Counted from the stretch's first letter, positions 50,223-61,941 are shown. The stretch: DNA of 64,000 nt from an uncultured Paracoccaceae bacterium (GCA_947499715.1 CANMPL010000001.1:248001-312000), one strand, 5' to 3'. The notes: generated by a model from the letters alone, not told the origin. Translations and numbers: made by a program.

Positions 50223-52937
50223 TCAGGCGAGCTTGCCGTGGCAATGTTTGAATTTCTTGCCCGAGCCGCAGGGGCAAGCGTCGTTCCGACCGGGGCTGCC
50301 CCATGTGGTCGGATCATCCTCAACAAAGCCTTCTCGCGCGGTTGATCCCTGCCCTGTGGCATCCGCCGTGGCCCGTGCCACGCCGCCTTCTGCCGCCGCT
50401 GCCGCCTGTTGTTGGGCGGCCTGCATCTGGGCGATCAACTGCTGTTGCTCTTCGGCGGACATCGGCCGGATCTGACCCAGCTTTTGCGTCACATCCTCGC
50501 GCAGACTGTCCAAAAGCCGTTCAAACAACTGGAACCCTTCGGTCTTGTATTCGTTCAGCGGATCGCGCTGCGCATAGCCGCGGAACCCAACAACGGACCG
50601 CAGATGCTCCAGCGTCAACAGATGCTCGCGCCACTTGCCATCAATCGTCTGAAGCAACAGCTGCTTTTCGACGTTGCGCATGGTCTCGGCGCCAAAGGCC
50701 TCTTCCTTCTCGGCCATATGCTTGGCGGTCGCTTCTTCCAGCCGCTCTTGCATGACCTCGTCATCAACACCTTCTTCTTCGGCCCATTTCATCACCGGCG
50801 CATCAATGCCCAGCTTTTCAATGGTTGCAGCATATAGCCCTTCGGTGTCCCACTGATCGGCGTAGGATTTGGGCGGCATGTATTCTGTCACCAGATCCTC
50901 GATCACCTGTTCGCGCATGTCTCGCGTGACCTCGGACAGATCCTTGCTTTCCATGATTTCGCGGCGCTGGCTAAAGATCACCTTGCGCTGCTCGTTCATG
51001 ACATCGTCGAACTTCAAAAGCTGCTTACGAATGTCAAAGTTGCGGCCTTCGACCTTGGCCTGCGCCCGTTCCAGCGACTTGTTCACCCAAGGGTGCACAA
51101 TCGCTTCGCCCTCTTTCATGCCAAGCGTGCCCAGCACCTTGTCCAAACGCTCTGACCCGAAAATGCGCATCAGATCATCGTCAAGGCTCAGGAAAAACGA
51201 CGACCGGCCCGGGTCACCCTGACGGCCAGAACGGCCGCGCAGCTGGTTGTCGATCCGGCGGCTTTCGTGGCGTTCAGTCGCCAACACGAACAGACCGCCC
51301 GCGTCTTTGACCTTTTGCTCATCGGCGGCGTGCGCCTCTTCAATCCTGGAACGGATTTCATCGGGATCAGCATCAGGATCAGCGGCAATCGCTTCCATGA
51401 TCTTAAACTCGACGTTGCCGCCCAGCTTAATATCCGTGCCGCGCCCGGCCATGTTGGTGGCAATCGTCACCGCACCAAACTTGCCCGCATCGGCAATGAT
51501 CTGGCTTTCCTTTTCATGCTCACGTGCGTTCAGCACGTTGTGCGGAATTTGCTCTGCCTTCAGCAGTTGCGACAGGAACTCTGACTTGTCGATCGAGGTC
51601 GTACCAACCAGGATCGGCTGGCCTTTTTCGTTGGCCTTTTTGATCTCTTGCACAACGCCGTCGAACTTTTCCTTCGCAGTGCGATAGACCTGATCGTTGT
51701 CGTCAACACGCGCAATCGGGCGGTTCGTTGGCATCTCGACCACGCCAAGCCCGTAGATTTCCATGAATTCGTCCGCTTCGGTCAGCGCGGTGCCGGTCAT
51801 GCCCGCCAGCTTTTCATACAGGCGGAAATAGTTCTGGAATGTCACGCTGGCCAAGGTCACGTTCTCTGGCTTGATTGATGTGCCTTCCTTGGCCTCAATC
51901 GCCTGATGCAGACCGTCGGACAAACGACGCCCGACCATCATCCGGCCGGTGAATTCGTCAATCAGCACGACCTCTCCGTCGCGCACGATATAGTCTTTGT
52001 CCTTGGTGAACAGCTTGTGCGCCTTCAGGCCCTGACTGACGTGATGCACCAATGTGGCGCTTTCAGGATCATACAGCGTCTGCCCTTCAGGCAGCAGGCC
52101 GCTGCGCGACAATTGCTCTTCCAGCCAGTCGTTGCCTTCGTCGGTAAAGGTCGCCTGCCGGGTCTTTTCGTCCAGCGTATAATGCTGCTCTTCCACGCCG
52201 GGGATGAACTTGTCGATCTCGCGATACATCTCTGATCGGTCCTGTGCGGGGCCAGAGATAATCAGCGGCGTGCGCGCTTCATCAATCAGGATGCTGTCGA
52301 CCTCGTCCACAATCGCAAAATTGTGGGGGCGCTGATACATCTGGTCCAGCTCGGACTTCATGTTGTCGCGCAGATAATCAAACCCAAGCTCGTTGTTGGT
52401 GGCGTAGGTCACGTCACAGGCATAGGCCGCTTTCTTTTCGTCCTCTGGCTGCTGGGGCACGACCACACCGGTGGTCAGACCAAGGGCGGCATAGACCTTG
52501 CCCATCCATTCCGCGTCGCGTTTCGCCAGATAATCGTTGACCGTGACGATGTGCACGCCCTTGCCGGTCAGCGCATTCAGATAGGCCGGGAAGGTCGCAA
52601 CAAGGGTCTTGCCCTCGCCTGTTTTCATCTCTGCGATATTGCCCTGATGCAGGAAAATCCCGCCCAAAAGCTGCGTATCAAACGCCCGCAGGCCCAGCGC
52701 CCGTTTGGCGGCCTCGCGGCAGTTGGCAAAGGCCTCTGGCAGCAGATCATCAAGGCTTTCGCCGCCCATCGCGCGTTCGGCCAGTGCTTGCGTCTTTTCC
52801 TTCAGCCCGTCGTCGGACAGCGCCTGAAACTCTTCTTCCAGCGCATTGATCTTGGCGACCATGGGCCGCGCCTTTTTCACTTTCCGATCGCTCGGTGTGC
52901 CAAAGACTTTCTTACTGATCGTTTCAAACCCGAGCAT
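50223..52937 (-). CDS. secA: Preprotein translocase ATPase SecA
   Basis: [34 protein letters not shown]...; [21 protein letters not shown]-terminal [14 protein letters not shown] zinc motif. Confidence 0.98.
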   Translation of the reverse strand: MLGFETISKKVFGTPSDRKVKKARPMVAKINALEEEFQALSDDGLKEKTQALAERAMGGESLDDLLPEAFANCREAAKRALGLRAFDTQLLGGIFLHQGNIAEMKTGEGKTLVATFPAYLNALTGKGVHIVTVNDYLAKRDAEWMGKVYAALGLTTGVVVPQQPEDEKKAAYACDVTYATNNELGFDYLRDNMKSELDQMYQRPHNFAIVDEVDSILIDEARTPLIISGPAQDRSEMYREIDKFIPGVEEQHYTLDEKTRQATFTDEGNDWLEEQLSRSGLLPEGQTLYDPESATLVHHVSQGLKAHKLFTKDKDYIVRDGEVVLIDEFTGRMMVGRRLSDGLHQAIEAKEGTSIKPENVTLASVTFQNYFRLYEKLAGMTGTALTEADEFMEIYGLGVVEMPTNRPIARVDDNDQVYRTAKEKFDGVVQEIKKANEKGQPILVGTTSIDKSEFLSQLLKAEQIPHNVLNAREHEKESQIIADAGKFGAVTIATNMAGRGTDIKLGGNVEFKIMEAIAADPDADPDEIRSRIEEAHAADEQKVKDAGGLFVLATERHESRRIDNQLRGRSGRQGDPGRSSFFLSLDDDLMRIFGSERLDKVLGTLGMKEGEAIVHPWVNKSLERAQAKVEGRNFDIRKQLLKFDDVMNEQRKVIFSQRREIMESKDLSEVTRDMREQVIEDLVTEYMPPKSYADQWDTEGLYAATIEKLGIDAPVMKWAEEEGVDDEVMQERLEEATAKHMAEKEEAFGAETMRNVEKQLLLQTIDGKWREHLLTLEHLRSVVGFRGYAQRDPLNEYKTEGFQLFERLLDSLREDVTQKLGQIRPMSAEEQQQLIAQMQAAQQQAAAAAEGGVARATADATGQGSTAREGFVEDDPTTWGSPGRNDACPCGSGKKFKHCHGKLA

Positions 52938-53123
52938 ATCTTCTCCGAAATGGTGCCGCGCACCCGTCTGACGTCTATTTGAGAGGAGGTCGCTTGTGGG
53001 CAACACGCGCCCGGCCTAAACAGGGATCAAGACCAGCCCCCTCGAGGCTTCAAAGTGATGTAAGGGGCCGGTTATGCACTGTCAACGTCGCGCCCCATGC
53101 GCGACCCATCAAGGGATCGTTTA

Positions 53124-53957
53124 ATGCTGAAACATGTGACTTTTGCGGGCGTTTTTGCTTTGCTTGCCGGGGCTGCCACTGCGCAGGATGCCGATAGCGT
53201 CGTGGCCACCGTTGGCGACACCGACATCACGCTGGGCGAGATGATCATCATCCGTGCGCAACTGCCACGCCAATACGCTGATCTGCCCAATGATGTCCTG
53301 TTCACCGGCATTCTGGATCAGCTGATCCAACAACAGCTTTTGGCCGACTCTGCGGGCGAAATGCCGGCCCGTGTGGCCTATGCCTTGTCCAACGAAGAAC
53401 GGACATTGATGGCGGGTGAAACGATCAACGTCATCGCCGCAGACGCCATCAGTGAAGAGGCCGTCATCGCCCGCTTTGAAGAGATGACATCAAGTGCCGC
53501 ACCAGACGTGGAATGGAACGCGTCGCACCTGCTGGTCGAGACCGAAGAAGAAGCGGCAGCAGCCCGTGACCGTGTGACCGCAGGCGAAGAGTTTGCTGAT
53601 GTCGCCCGCGACGTCTCGACCGGGCCATCTGGCCCGTCGGGTGGCGCATTGGGCTGGTTTTCGGCTGGCATGATGGTGCCCGAATTTGAACAGGCCGCAG
53701 CAGCGCTTGAGCCGGGCAATATGTCCGACCCGGTGCAAACCCAGTTCGGCTGGCACGTTGTGATGCTGAACGACAAGCGCAACAAACCACTGCCGGAACT
53801 TGAAGCCGTGCGCGGCGAGATCGAGGGCCAATTGCAAGAGGCCGCGATCACCGCGCGGTTGGCAGAGCTTGAAGCAGCCACCACCGTGACCCGCCCCGAA
53901 GAGGGCGCATTCGACCCAGAGCTTTTGGGCGCGCTTGACTTGCTGGAGCCAAAGTAA
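53124..53957 (+). CDS. Parvulin-type peptidyl-prolyl isomerase (PpiC/SurA-like), exported
   Basis: Signal peptide MLKHVTFAGVFALLAGAATAQ; rotamase core (WNASHLLVETEEEAAAARDRV...GPSGPSGGALGWFSAGMMVPEFEQAA...TQFGWHVVML). Confidence 0.9.
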   Translation: MLKHVTFAGVFALLAGAATAQDADSVVATVGDTDITLGEMIIIRAQLPRQYADLPNDVLFTGILDQLIQQQLLADSAGEMPARVAYALSNEERTLMAGETINVIAADAISEEAVIARFEEMTSSAAPDVEWNASHLLVETEEEAAAARDRVTAGEEFADVARDVSTGPSGPSGGALGWFSAGMMVPEFEQAAAALEPGNMSDPVQTQFGWHVVMLNDKRNKPLPELEAVRGEIEGQLQEAAITARLAELEAATTVTRPEEGAFDPELLGALDLLEPK

Positions 53958-55171
53958 TGCCTGTCTCTCCGCTTGCACCTGCGTCATTTCCAAAGCTGCC
54001 CGCCATCGGCGGTGTGACCTTCGCGAGTGCCGCAGCGGGGGTGAGATACGCAGGGCGCACTGACGTCATGTTGGCGCTTTTGGATCCCGGCAGCACGGTT
54101 GCCGGGGTCTACACGACATCTGCCACACGTTCGGCCAACGTCTTGGATTGTCAGGCAAAAACCGGACTTTCCAGCGATGGCGGCGCGGCGATTATCGTGA
54201 ATTCCGGCAATTCCAACGCCTTTACCGGCAAGGCTGGCGATGGATCTGTGGCGCGGATCTGTGCGGCTGTGGCGGCCAAGACTGGCATCGCGGAAACCCG
54301 CGTCTTTACCTCTTCAACCGGGGTTATCGGGGAACCGCTGCCGGATGATCGCATCACCGCCAAGATTGATGAATTGATCGCAAGTCAATCACAAGACGGC
54401 ATCGCCGATGCGGCCAAGGCGATTATGACGACGGACACCTTTCCCAAGGGGTCGACGGCGACGGTCACGATTGACGGCAAACCGGTAAAAATCGCAGGTA
54501 TTGCAAAGGGTTCCGGCATGATCGCGCCGGATATGGCGACGATGCTCGTCTATATCTTTACCGATGCCGCGATCGGGTTTGACGCGCTGCAAGCACTGCT
54601 AAAGGGGCAGACAGATCAGACGTTTAACAACATCACTGTGGATAGCGATACGTCGACCTCGGACACGTTGATACTGGCGGCGACAGGGGCCTCTGGCGTG
54701 GATGTGACGGGCAACGCAGATTTCGAAAAAGCGTTACATTCCGTGATGTTAGACCTATCGCACCAAGTTGTCCGCGACGGCGAGGGGGCCACGAAATTCG
54801 TGACCATCGCGGTCACCGGGGCCGCCACAGACGCAGATGCCCGCAAGGTCGCGATGGCCACGGCGAACAGCCCGCTGGTCAAGACGGCGGTGGCAGGCGA
54901 AGACCCGAACTGGGGCCGGATCGTGATGGCGGTGGGCAAGTCCGGCGCTGCGGCGGATCGGGACACGTTGCAGATCACATTTGGCGATATTCTGGTGGCC
55001 GAGAACGGCTGGGTCGCGGCCAGCTATACCGAAGAGGCCGGATCTAACTATATGAAACAACAGGATATTGTGATCGGCGTAGACCTTGGGCTTGGCACTG
55101 GAACCAGCACGGTCTGGACCTGCGATCTGACCCACGGCTATATCACGATCAACGCGGATTACCGGTCTTGA
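53957..55171 (+). CDS. argJ: Bifunctional glutamate N-acetyltransferase/amino-acid acetyltransferase
   Basis: 404 aa; VNSGNSNAFTGKAG, AKGSGMIAPDMATML. Confidence 0.96.
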   Translation: MPVSPLAPASFPKLPAIGGVTFASAAAGVRYAGRTDVMLALLDPGSTVAGVYTTSATRSANVLDCQAKTGLSSDGGAAIIVNSGNSNAFTGKAGDGSVARICAAVAAKTGIAETRVFTSSTGVIGEPLPDDRITAKIDELIASQSQDGIADAAKAIMTTDTFPKGSTATVTIDGKPVKIAGIAKGSGMIAPDMATMLVYIFTDAAIGFDALQALLKGQTDQTFNNITVDSDTSTSDTLILAATGASGVDVTGNADFEKALHSVMLDLSHQVVRDGEGATKFVTIAVTGAATDADARKVAMATANSPLVKTAVAGEDPNWGRIVMAVGKSGAAADRDTLQITFGDILVAENGWVAASYTEEAGSNYMKQQDIVIGVDLGLGTGTSTVWTCDLTHGYITINADYRS

Positions 55172-55569
55172 TGAAAACGGTTCTGGTCTCTGCGGTGGCG
55201 CTGATTGACGTCGATGGCCGGGTGCTTTTGGCGCAGCGGCCAGAGGGTAAGTCATTGGCGGGCCTATGGGAATTCCCCGGCGGCAAGGTTGAGGCGGGCG
55301 AGACACCAGAGGTCGCCCTGATCCGCGAGTTAGAGGAAGAACTGGGCATCAACACATGGCAAAGCTGTCTGGCACCGCTGACCTTTGCCAGCCATTCCTA
55401 TGAGGATTTTCACCTGCTGATGCCGCTTTTTGCCTGCCGCAAATGGGAGGGCACGCCGCAGTCGAAAGAGGGACAGGCGCTGAAATGGGTGCGGGCCAAT
55501 CAGCTGCGGGATTACCCGATGCCTGCGGCGGATATTCCGCTGATTCCGATCCTGCGCGATTGGCTGTAG
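55171..55569 (+). CDS. mutT: 8-oxo-dGTP diphosphatase MutT (Nudix)
   Basis: Nudix box GGKVEAGETPEVALIRELEEELGI. Confidence 0.94.
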   Translation: MKTVLVSAVALIDVDGRVLLAQRPEGKSLAGLWEFPGGKVEAGETPEVALIRELEEELGINTWQSCLAPLTFASHSYEDFHLLMPLFACRKWEGTPQSKEGQALKWVRANQLRDYPMPAADIPLIPILRDWL

Positions 55570-55608
55570 CTTGCATAGGTTAACGCCGTAAAATCAGCAG
55601 GTTAACGG

Positions 55609-55663
55609 ATACACAAACCATGCAGAACCGATGCACACACCATACACAAGTGATGCATCAAAT
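55609..55663. repeat. Five-unit degenerate tandem array, exact 11-nt period, pattern ATRCANMANNN
   Basis: ATACACAAACC|ATGCAGAACCG|ATGCACACACC|ATACACAAGTG|ATGCATCAAAT read directly. Confidence 0.65.
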
Positions 55664-55678
55664 TTCCCAGATCCGGGG

Positions 55679-55700
55679 GGTTAAGGCACCGTGCTTAACC
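55679..55700. other. Hairpin GGTTAAG...CTTAACC in the mutT/infB convergent spacer
   Basis: ggttaag (55679-55685) / cttaacc (55694-55700). Confidence 0.5.
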
Positions 55701-55734
55701 ATGTTGCGTTAGGGAATTTTTAACCGGGTTTTCC

Positions 55735-55765
55735 AACAAAAAAGGTGGGCCAATGGCCCACCTTT
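55735..55765 (-). terminator. Intrinsic terminator downstream of infB
   Basis: Perfect 11-bp stem aaaggtgggcc/ggcccaccttt (55741-55751/55755-55765); on the minus strand the stem is followed by TTTGTTGG (TTTTTT across the stem end). Confidence 0.8.
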
Positions 55766-55807
55766 GGTTGTTCTTGCATGTCGGGTGGGCAATCTGCCCA
55801 CCGCATT

Positions 55808-58294
55808 TTAGAGGGTGCGTTCGACCTCTTCCCGCTCGAAGATTTCGATCACGTCATCGGGGCGAATGTCGTCGTAGTTTTCGAACGCCATGCCGCACTC
55901 TTGACCGGACTGAACCTCTGGCACTTCGTCCTTGAAGCGCTTGAGCGTTTTGAGCGTGCCTTCGTGGATGACCACGTTGTCGCGCAGCAGGCGGACACCT
56001 GCGGAACGGCGGGCGACACCTTCGGTAACCAGACAACCGGCAACCTTGCCGACGCCTGTCACCTTGAAGACCTCTTTGATGTTGGCGTAGCCGATGAACT
56101 TTTCCTTGATCTCGGCAGAGAGCAGGCCAGAGGCCGCTGCTTTGACGTCGTCAACAAGGTCGTAGATCACCGAATAATACCGGATCTCGACACCTTTTTG
56201 GTTCGCGACGTTCCGGGCCGTTGCATTGGCACGGACGTTGAAACCAAAGACCGGCGCGCCAGAGGCTTCGGCCAGACCCACGTCGGTTTCGGTGATCGCA
56301 CCGACGCCAGAGTGCAGGACCCGCACGCGGACCTCATCGTTGCCGATCTTCTCCATCGCTTGCACGATAGCTTCGGCAGAGCCTTGCACGTCGGCCTTTA
56401 CCAGGATCGGCAGTTCGGAGACATCCTCGTTCGCTTTGGCGTTGGCCATCAGCTGTTCGAGGGTTGTCGCGGCACCAGCGGCGGCGCGTTTGTCTTTCGC
56501 GGCCTTTTCACGGTAGTCGGCGATTTCACGCGCCTGCGCTTCGGTGTCGACCACGTTCAGCACGTCGCCCGCTTCGGGTGTGCCGTTGAGGCCAAGCACC
56601 TCGACCGGAACCGATGGGCCGGCTTCTTTGACGCGGTCACCTTTGTCGTCGATCAGCGCGCGGACTTTACCCCACTGCTCGCCCACAACAAAGATATCAC
56701 CCTGCTTGAGCGTGCCGTTCTGAACCAGAACGGTGGCCACAGGACCACGGCCCACGTCAAGCTGCGCCTCGATCACGGCACCAGAGGCGGAGCGGTCGGG
56801 GTTGGCTTTGAGTTCCAGAATTTCAGCTTGCAGCGCGATGGCCTCAAGCAGTTCTGGCAGGCCCTGACCGGTGATGGCGGAAACTTCGACGTCCTGCACT
56901 TCGCCGGACATCTCTTCCACGATGACCTCGTGTTGCAGAAGATCGGTGCGCACTTTCATCGGATCAGCCGCAGGGCGGTCGATCTTGTTGATCGCTACGA
57001 TCATTGGCACGTTGGCGGCCTTGGCGTGGTTGATCGCCTCGATCGTTTGCGGCATGACCGCATCGTCGGCTGCGACAACAAGCACAACGATATCAGTGAC
57101 TTGCGCACCGCGTGACCGCATCGACGTAAACGCCGCGTGACCCGGCGTATCAAGGAACGACAGCAGCTGGCCGCTGTCGGTTGTGACCTGATAGGCACCG
57201 ATGTGCTGGGTGATGCCGCCAGCCTCACCAGCGACAACGCGGGCGTTGCGGATGGCGTCGAGCAGCGAAGTCTTACCATGGTCAACGTGGCCCATGATCG
57301 TGATGATCGGCGCACGCGGCTTGAGATCTTCGGGCTTGTCTTCGACCTGGTCGATGACCTGTTCCACGTCCGCGTCAGAGACGCGCACAACGGTGTGGCC
57401 AAATTCTTCGATGATCAGTTCGGCGGTGTCGGCGTCGATGGTCTGGGTTTGCGTCGCCATGATGCCATTGGTCATCAGCGCCTTGACCACGTCAGAGACG
57501 CGTTCGGACATTCGGTTGGCAAGCTCGCCCACGGTGATCGCTTCGGGCAGGGCCACGTCGCGGAACACCTTTTCACGCTCGGCAGAAGCGCCCATCGCCT
57601 TGGCGCGGGCACGGTCCTGCTTGCGCTTCATCGCGGCCATGGATTTGGGGCGCGCGCCGCCGCCGCCACGCAGGGCGTCGTTCAGCGTCAGCTTACCAGA
57701 GCGGCGACCGTCATCGTCACCGCCACGGCCGGGCTTGGATTTGTTGTTACGGTCCTGATTGTCACGCTCGCGGTCCGTCTTGCTGGGCGCGCGGGTCGGA
57801 CGATCAATCGCGGCTTCGCCGGGAACGGCGGCAGCGGGAGGCGGTGCGGCGGCGGCGGCCTTTGCGGTTTCAGCGGCGCGTTTCTTCGCCTCTTCTTCCT
57901 CGGCTTTGGCCTTGGCGCGTTCCTCGCGTTCGCGGGTCTCTGCCTCTTTGGCTTCGGCCTCTGCCCGGCGACGGTCGCGTTCTGCGGCACGTTCTTTTTC
58001 TTCGGCTTCACGCTTTGCGGCGTCTTCGGCTTCGCGGGCTTTGAACGCCTGCAGGGCCTTCATCCGGCGCGCGTAATCCGCATCCGACACGCCCGCAGGA
58101 CGCTTGGACGGATCACCCGCAGTCGGGGTTCCGGTTGCGGCAGGCTTTGCAGCGCCCGGCTTGGGCACCACAACGCGCTTGCGCTTGGTTTCCACCACTA
58201 CGTTCTTGGTCCGCCCATGGCTAAAGCTTTGCTTTACGTTACTGGGGCGCGAACCGCCAAGACCGAGTGTCTTTTTGCCGTCGTTATCGCTCAT
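55808..58294 (-). CDS. infB: Translation initiation factor IF-2
   Basis: 828 aa; [25 protein letters not shown], charged Ala/Glu/Arg-rich N-terminus. Confidence 0.98.
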   Translation of the reverse strand: MSDNDGKKTLGLGGSRPSNVKQSFSHGRTKNVVVETKRKRVVVPKPGAAKPAATGTPTAGDPSKRPAGVSDADYARRMKALQAFKAREAEDAAKREAEEKERAAERDRRRAEAEAKEAETREREERAKAKAEEEEAKKRAAETAKAAAAAPPPAAAVPGEAAIDRPTRAPSKTDRERDNQDRNNKSKPGRGGDDDGRRSGKLTLNDALRGGGGARPKSMAAMKRKQDRARAKAMGASAEREKVFRDVALPEAITVGELANRMSERVSDVVKALMTNGIMATQTQTIDADTAELIIEEFGHTVVRVSDADVEQVIDQVEDKPEDLKPRAPIITIMGHVDHGKTSLLDAIRNARVVAGEAGGITQHIGAYQVTTDSGQLLSFLDTPGHAAFTSMRSRGAQVTDIVVLVVAADDAVMPQTIEAINHAKAANVPMIVAINKIDRPAADPMKVRTDLLQHEVIVEEMSGEVQDVEVSAITGQGLPELLEAIALQAEILELKANPDRSASGAVIEAQLDVGRGPVATVLVQNGTLKQGDIFVVGEQWGKVRALIDDKGDRVKEAGPSVPVEVLGLNGTPEAGDVLNVVDTEAQAREIADYREKAAKDKRAAAGAATTLEQLMANAKANEDVSELPILVKADVQGSAEAIVQAMEKIGNDEVRVRVLHSGVGAITETDVGLAEASGAPVFGFNVRANATARNVANQKGVEIRYYSVIYDLVDDVKAAASGLLSAEIKEKFIGYANIKEVFKVTGVGKVAGCLVTEGVARRSAGVRLLRDNVVIHEGTLKTLKRFKDEVPEVQSGQECGMAFENYDDIRPDDVIEIFEREEVERTL

Positions 58295-58298
58295 CTAG

Positions 58299-58925
58299 CT
58301 ACTTGTCCTTCCCGGTGGCATTCTCTCCACCGTCAATCTCGCGCAAGCCTTTCAGCTTTGCGGCTTCCTCTACTACACGGTCGCTGAGTCTGCCAGTGGC
58401 GAGCGCGCCATGTATCACACTTTGCCGTCCAAATGCCAAACCCAATTCCGCAGCTGTCAAACAGCCGTAATATCGGGCGCCTTCGGGCGTCCATAATTTC
58501 GTCTTGCCCCGTTCAGACCCGTCAGAGGCCTGCATCAGAACACGGACACGTTCCCCACCGGAGAGCCAGCCCTTTACCTTCTCAAATCCACAGACCGCGA
58601 GCCCCGCTTTGCGGGCCAATGCGATCAGATCAACGACGCGGCGCGCCAGTTGTCTTTCAACTTCCTGTGCCAAACCTTCCGGCACCGTCACGGAGGTCTT
58701 GGCCGCGCGACTGAACTGACCCTTGGAGGCCACCTGAAGTGCGGCATGGTCGGCCACGACATATATGCCCCGACCCGGCAGTTTGCCAAGAACATCGGGC
58801 ACAATCATATTGTCAGGCCCAACAACAAAGCGGATCAGCCCAGACTTGGGCTGGCTTTCGCCGGTGACGATGCACCGACGTTCCGGCCCATCGTCCCTGT
58901 TCTTTTTGCTACCGCCCCGCGTCAT
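58299..58925 (-). CDS. YlxR-family RNA-binding protein
   Basis: From internal ATG: MTRGGSKKNRDDGPERRCIVTGESQPKSGLIRFVVGPD...PGRGIYV; between nusA and infB. Confidence 0.88.
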   Translation of the reverse strand: MTRGGSKKNRDDGPERRCIVTGESQPKSGLIRFVVGPDNMIVPDVLGKLPGRGIYVVADHAALQVASKGQFSRAAKTSVTVPEGLAQEVERQLARRVVDLIALARKAGLAVCGFEKVKGWLSGGERVRVLMQASDGSERGKTKLWTPEGARYYGCLTAAELGLAFGRQSVIHGALATGRLSDRVVEEAAKLKGLREIDGGENATGKDK

Positions 58926-58947
58926 CGCGTCTGGGATCAGAGGCCCA

Positions 58948-60573
58948 TCAGGCCTCCGCCTCCGCGGTTGCGTCTGCGTCGTCGGCTTCGCCTTCTTCTT
59001 CGTCTGCGACCAAATCAGCAGGATCAACCCAACCCAGCATGACGCGGGCGGTCATGACCATATCTTGCGCCTCTTCGAGGCTGATTTCAAATGGTTCAAG
59101 CACACCGTCATCTTTGGTGCGTTCGCCATCAACGGTTGTCCAGCCGCCTGCCAGTTCCCAATCGGCGCAGGTGGCGAAGTCTTCGAGTGTTTTCACACCG
59201 TCTTCGGCCAGGGCCTGAATCATCAGTGGTGTCAGACCTTCGAAGTTCACAAGGCTGTCTTCGACGCCCAGCGCACGAGCGGCTTCCATCGCCTTGTTGT
59301 TGATCGCCTCAAGGTAATCGCGGGCACGGGCCTGCAATTCGCCAGCGGTGCCTTCGTCAACACCTTCGATGACCAGCAGTTCCTCAAGTTCGACGTAAGC
59401 GACTTCTTCGAGGTTGGTGAACCCTTCAGAGACCAGCAACTGGGCAAAGAATTCGTCCAGATCGAGCGCTTCCATAAAGAGACCGGTGCGCAGTTCGAAT
59501 TCGGCCTGACGACGCTTGGATTCTTCTTCTTCGGTCAGGATGTCGATGTCGAGGCCGGTCAGTTGCGATGCAAGGCGCACGTTCTGGCCACGGCGGCCAA
59601 TGGCCAGCGAAAGCTGTTCCTCTGGCACCACAACTTCGATTTTGCCGGCTTCTTCATCCAGAACAACCTTGGAGACCTCAGCAGGCTGAAGCGCGTTCAC
59701 AAGGAAGGTCGGCATGTCTTCATTCCAAGGAATGATGTCGATTTTCTCGCCCTGAAGTTCATTCACGACGGCCTGCACACGGCTACCCCGCATACCGACA
59801 CAAGCGCCGACAGGGTCGATGGAGCCATCATAGGAAATGACAGCGATCTTGGCGCGGCTGCCGGGGTCACGGGCGACGGCCTTGATCTCGATGATGCCTT
59901 CGTAGATTTCCGGCACTTCCATCTTGAACAGTTCGGCCATGAATTCAGGCGCTGTGCGCGACAGGAAGATCTGCGGGCCGCGCTGTTCGCGGCGCACGTC
60001 CTTGATGAAGCAACGGATGCGGTCGTTGGGGCGATAGGCCTCGCGCCCGATCTTTTCATTGCGACGCAGGATCGCTTCGCCTGCGCCGACATCGACGATG
60101 ACGTTGCCGTATTCTTCGCGCTTGACCAGCGCGTTGATGATCGTGCCAGCGCGGTCTTTGAATTCTTCGTATTGCTTGTCGCGCTCTGCTTCGCGGACCT
60201 TTTGCAAGATCACCTGCTTGGCGGATTGCGCAGCGATACGGCCCAGTTCAACCGGTGGCACCTCTTCGATCAGCTGTTGGCCGACCTCGGGGTTTTCCAT
60301 GTATTGCTTGGCCTGTTCAACGGTGAATTCGGCCTGATAATTCTCGAGCTCTTCTTCCTCGACCACGGTGCGGACGCGGGTGAAGGTTGCCTTACCGGTC
60401 TTGCGGTCAATCGCGACGCGGATGTCCATTTCGGCGCCGTAGCGGGATTTCGCCGCACGGGCGAGCGATTCTTCCATCGCTTCGACCACCAGATTCGGGT
60501 CGATCATCTTTTCGCGGGCCACGGCCTCGGCTGTTTGCAGCAGCTCTAGCTGGTTGGCAGAGGTGATTGCCAT
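58948..60573 (-). CDS. nusA: Transcription termination/antitermination factor NusA
   Basis: 541 aa; [47 protein letters not shown]1/KH regions. Confidence 0.97.
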   Translation of the reverse strand: MAITSANQLELLQTAEAVAREKMIDPNLVVEAMEESLARAAKSRYGAEMDIRVAIDRKTGKATFTRVRTVVEEEELENYQAEFTVEQAKQYMENPEVGQQLIEEVPPVELGRIAAQSAKQVILQKVREAERDKQYEEFKDRAGTIINALVKREEYGNVIVDVGAGEAILRRNEKIGREAYRPNDRIRCFIKDVRREQRGPQIFLSRTAPEFMAELFKMEVPEIYEGIIEIKAVARDPGSRAKIAVISYDGSIDPVGACVGMRGSRVQAVVNELQGEKIDIIPWNEDMPTFLVNALQPAEVSKVVLDEEAGKIEVVVPEEQLSLAIGRRGQNVRLASQLTGLDIDILTEEEESKRRQAEFELRTGLFMEALDLDEFFAQLLVSEGFTNLEEVAYVELEELLVIEGVDEGTAGELQARARDYLEAINNKAMEAARALGVEDSLVNFEGLTPLMIQALAEDGVKTLEDFATCADWELAGGWTTVDGERTKDDGVLEPFEISLEEAQDMVMTARVMLGWVDPADLVADEEEGEADDADATAEAEA

Positions 60574-61205
60574 CAGGTCTTCTCCTTGTTCGCGCTGGGG
60601 CGCTTTTTGGACTTGGTCTTTTTGCTGGGTGCGACGTTTTCGTCGCTGTCGATAATGGTTTCGATCTCGTCGAACTGGCTTTCGTCAATCTGGCCCGCGT
60701 CCTTGCGGCCCTTGAGCACATCGCGGATCAGCTCATCCGTCAGGATCAGCTTGGCGTCGGTGAGCCAGTCGAATTTCAGGCCAATGGTGCCTTCTTCGAT
60801 GTCGATCAGAACCTCATCGCCGTCGATGCCCGCAAGCTCGCCCTTAAAGCGGCGGCGGCCGTCGATCAGTTCTTCGGTTTCGATCTTCGCCTCAAAGCCT
60901 TTCCACTGGTCAAAGTCTTTCAACCGGGTCAGGGGACGGTCGATGCCGGGGCTGGAAACTTCGAGCGTATAGGCATCAATAATCGGGTCTTCGACATCCA
61001 GCACGGCAGAGATGGCGGTGCTGATCTGACCGCATTCATCAACCTCGATCGTGCCATCAGGCTTTTGCGCCATGATTTGCAGGATGCTTTCCTTCCCGCT
61101 CATCAAACGGACGCGCACAATCTCGAACCCCATGTCTTCTACGACAGGGGTGATAATCTCTGTGATGCGGCGGTCGATGGCCGCTTTGGCGATCATATCA
61201 GTCAT
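60573..61205 (-). CDS. rimP: Ribosome maturation factor RimP
   Basis: From internal [37 protein letters not shown]...[20 protein letters not shown]. Confidence 0.94.
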   Translation of the reverse strand: MTDMIAKAAIDRRITEIITPVVEDMGFEIVRVRLMSGKESILQIMAQKPDGTIEVDECGQISTAISAVLDVEDPIIDAYTLEVSSPGIDRPLTRLKDFDQWKGFEAKIETEELIDGRRRFKGELAGIDGDEVLIDIEEGTIGLKFDWLTDAKLILTDELIRDVLKGRKDAGQIDESQFDEIETIIDSDENVAPSKKTKSKKRPSANKEKT

Positions 61206-61220
61206 GGTTCGTCCAAGCAC

Positions 61221-61244
61221 AAAAAAACGGGCGCGCGGCCCGTT
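61221..61244 (-). terminator. Intrinsic terminator/attenuator directly upstream of rimP
   Basis: Minus strand: AACGGGC-cgcgc-GCCCGTT followed by a run of T; U-tract ends 15 nt before the rimP ATG. Confidence 0.7.
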
Positions 61245-61332
61245 GCGATTTCGGTGGTGCAGGGGGTGGAGGCCTGCGCCGCTGTTAAGGGGGATATAGG
61301 CCAAGCGCTGGGTCAGCGCAAGGCCCCCTGTG

Positions 61333-61941
61333 TTACTGACCCAAAAGCGCGTTCAACTCCGCGACAACGCCACCGCTGAGCGCCTGCCCACCGGTCAGAC
61401 CCGCCTTGGCCCGGTTGAGTTGGCGCGACGCCAAATAATAGACGTCCACGGCGGCATTATAGCTGACGGCAGAGGCGTGCAGATGTTCAAAGTGGTCGCC
61501 GTTGGGGTAGGCCGCAAGCGCCTGCTCGGGCGTCATCGTGTTCAGGCGGTCGTATTCGGCATAAAGCGTCCGCGTGCGCGTATATGCCAGTTGGGTCAGC
61601 CGGGTCATGGTGCGCACCATCTCAATCTTGCCTTGGTGGCTGGCGCGACGTTCCTGACGGTCATTACGGGAATTGGCGGCGCGACCTGCCTGATCAGAGC
61701 TGGCCGCCTGCAAGACAGACGTGACGTTTTGCACAGTCTCGACGTCAGAAGAATTGGTTTGGCGCGCACGATTGGAGCCTTTGCCCGAAGCGGCAACCGA
61801 TGAAACCGACAGCGTGGTCTGACCACTTTTATCGGCAAGGCCCGGCGTTGCGATACTGGAAAACAACAACACCAAAAGAGCGGATAAAGATCCGGTCCTG
61901 ATAGGCCCCCAAGGCACAAGATTTCGGGTGGTGATAGCCAT
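61333..61941 (-). CDS. Exported hypothetical protein
   Basis: 202 aa; hydrophobic N-terminal segment ([16 protein letters not shown]); no family recognised. Confidence 0.65.
   Translation of the reverse strand: MAITTRNLVPWGPIRTGSLSALLVLLFSSIATPGLADKSGQTTLSVSSVAASGKGSNRARQTNSSDVETVQNVTSVLQAASSDQAGRAANSRNDRQERRASHQGKIEMVRTMTRLTQLAYTRTRTLYAEYDRLNTMTPEQALAAYPNGDHFEHLHASAVSYNAAVDVYYLASRQLNRAKAGLTGGQALSGGVVAELNALLGQ

Noticed and set aside
55745-58387. 456-aa and 416-aa plus-strand ORFs
   Set aside because: Antisense to infB; His/Gly/Phe-rich artefact translations.
58765-60549. 594-aa plus-strand ORF
   Set aside because: Antisense to nusA and ylxR; artefact of codon bias on the opposite strand.
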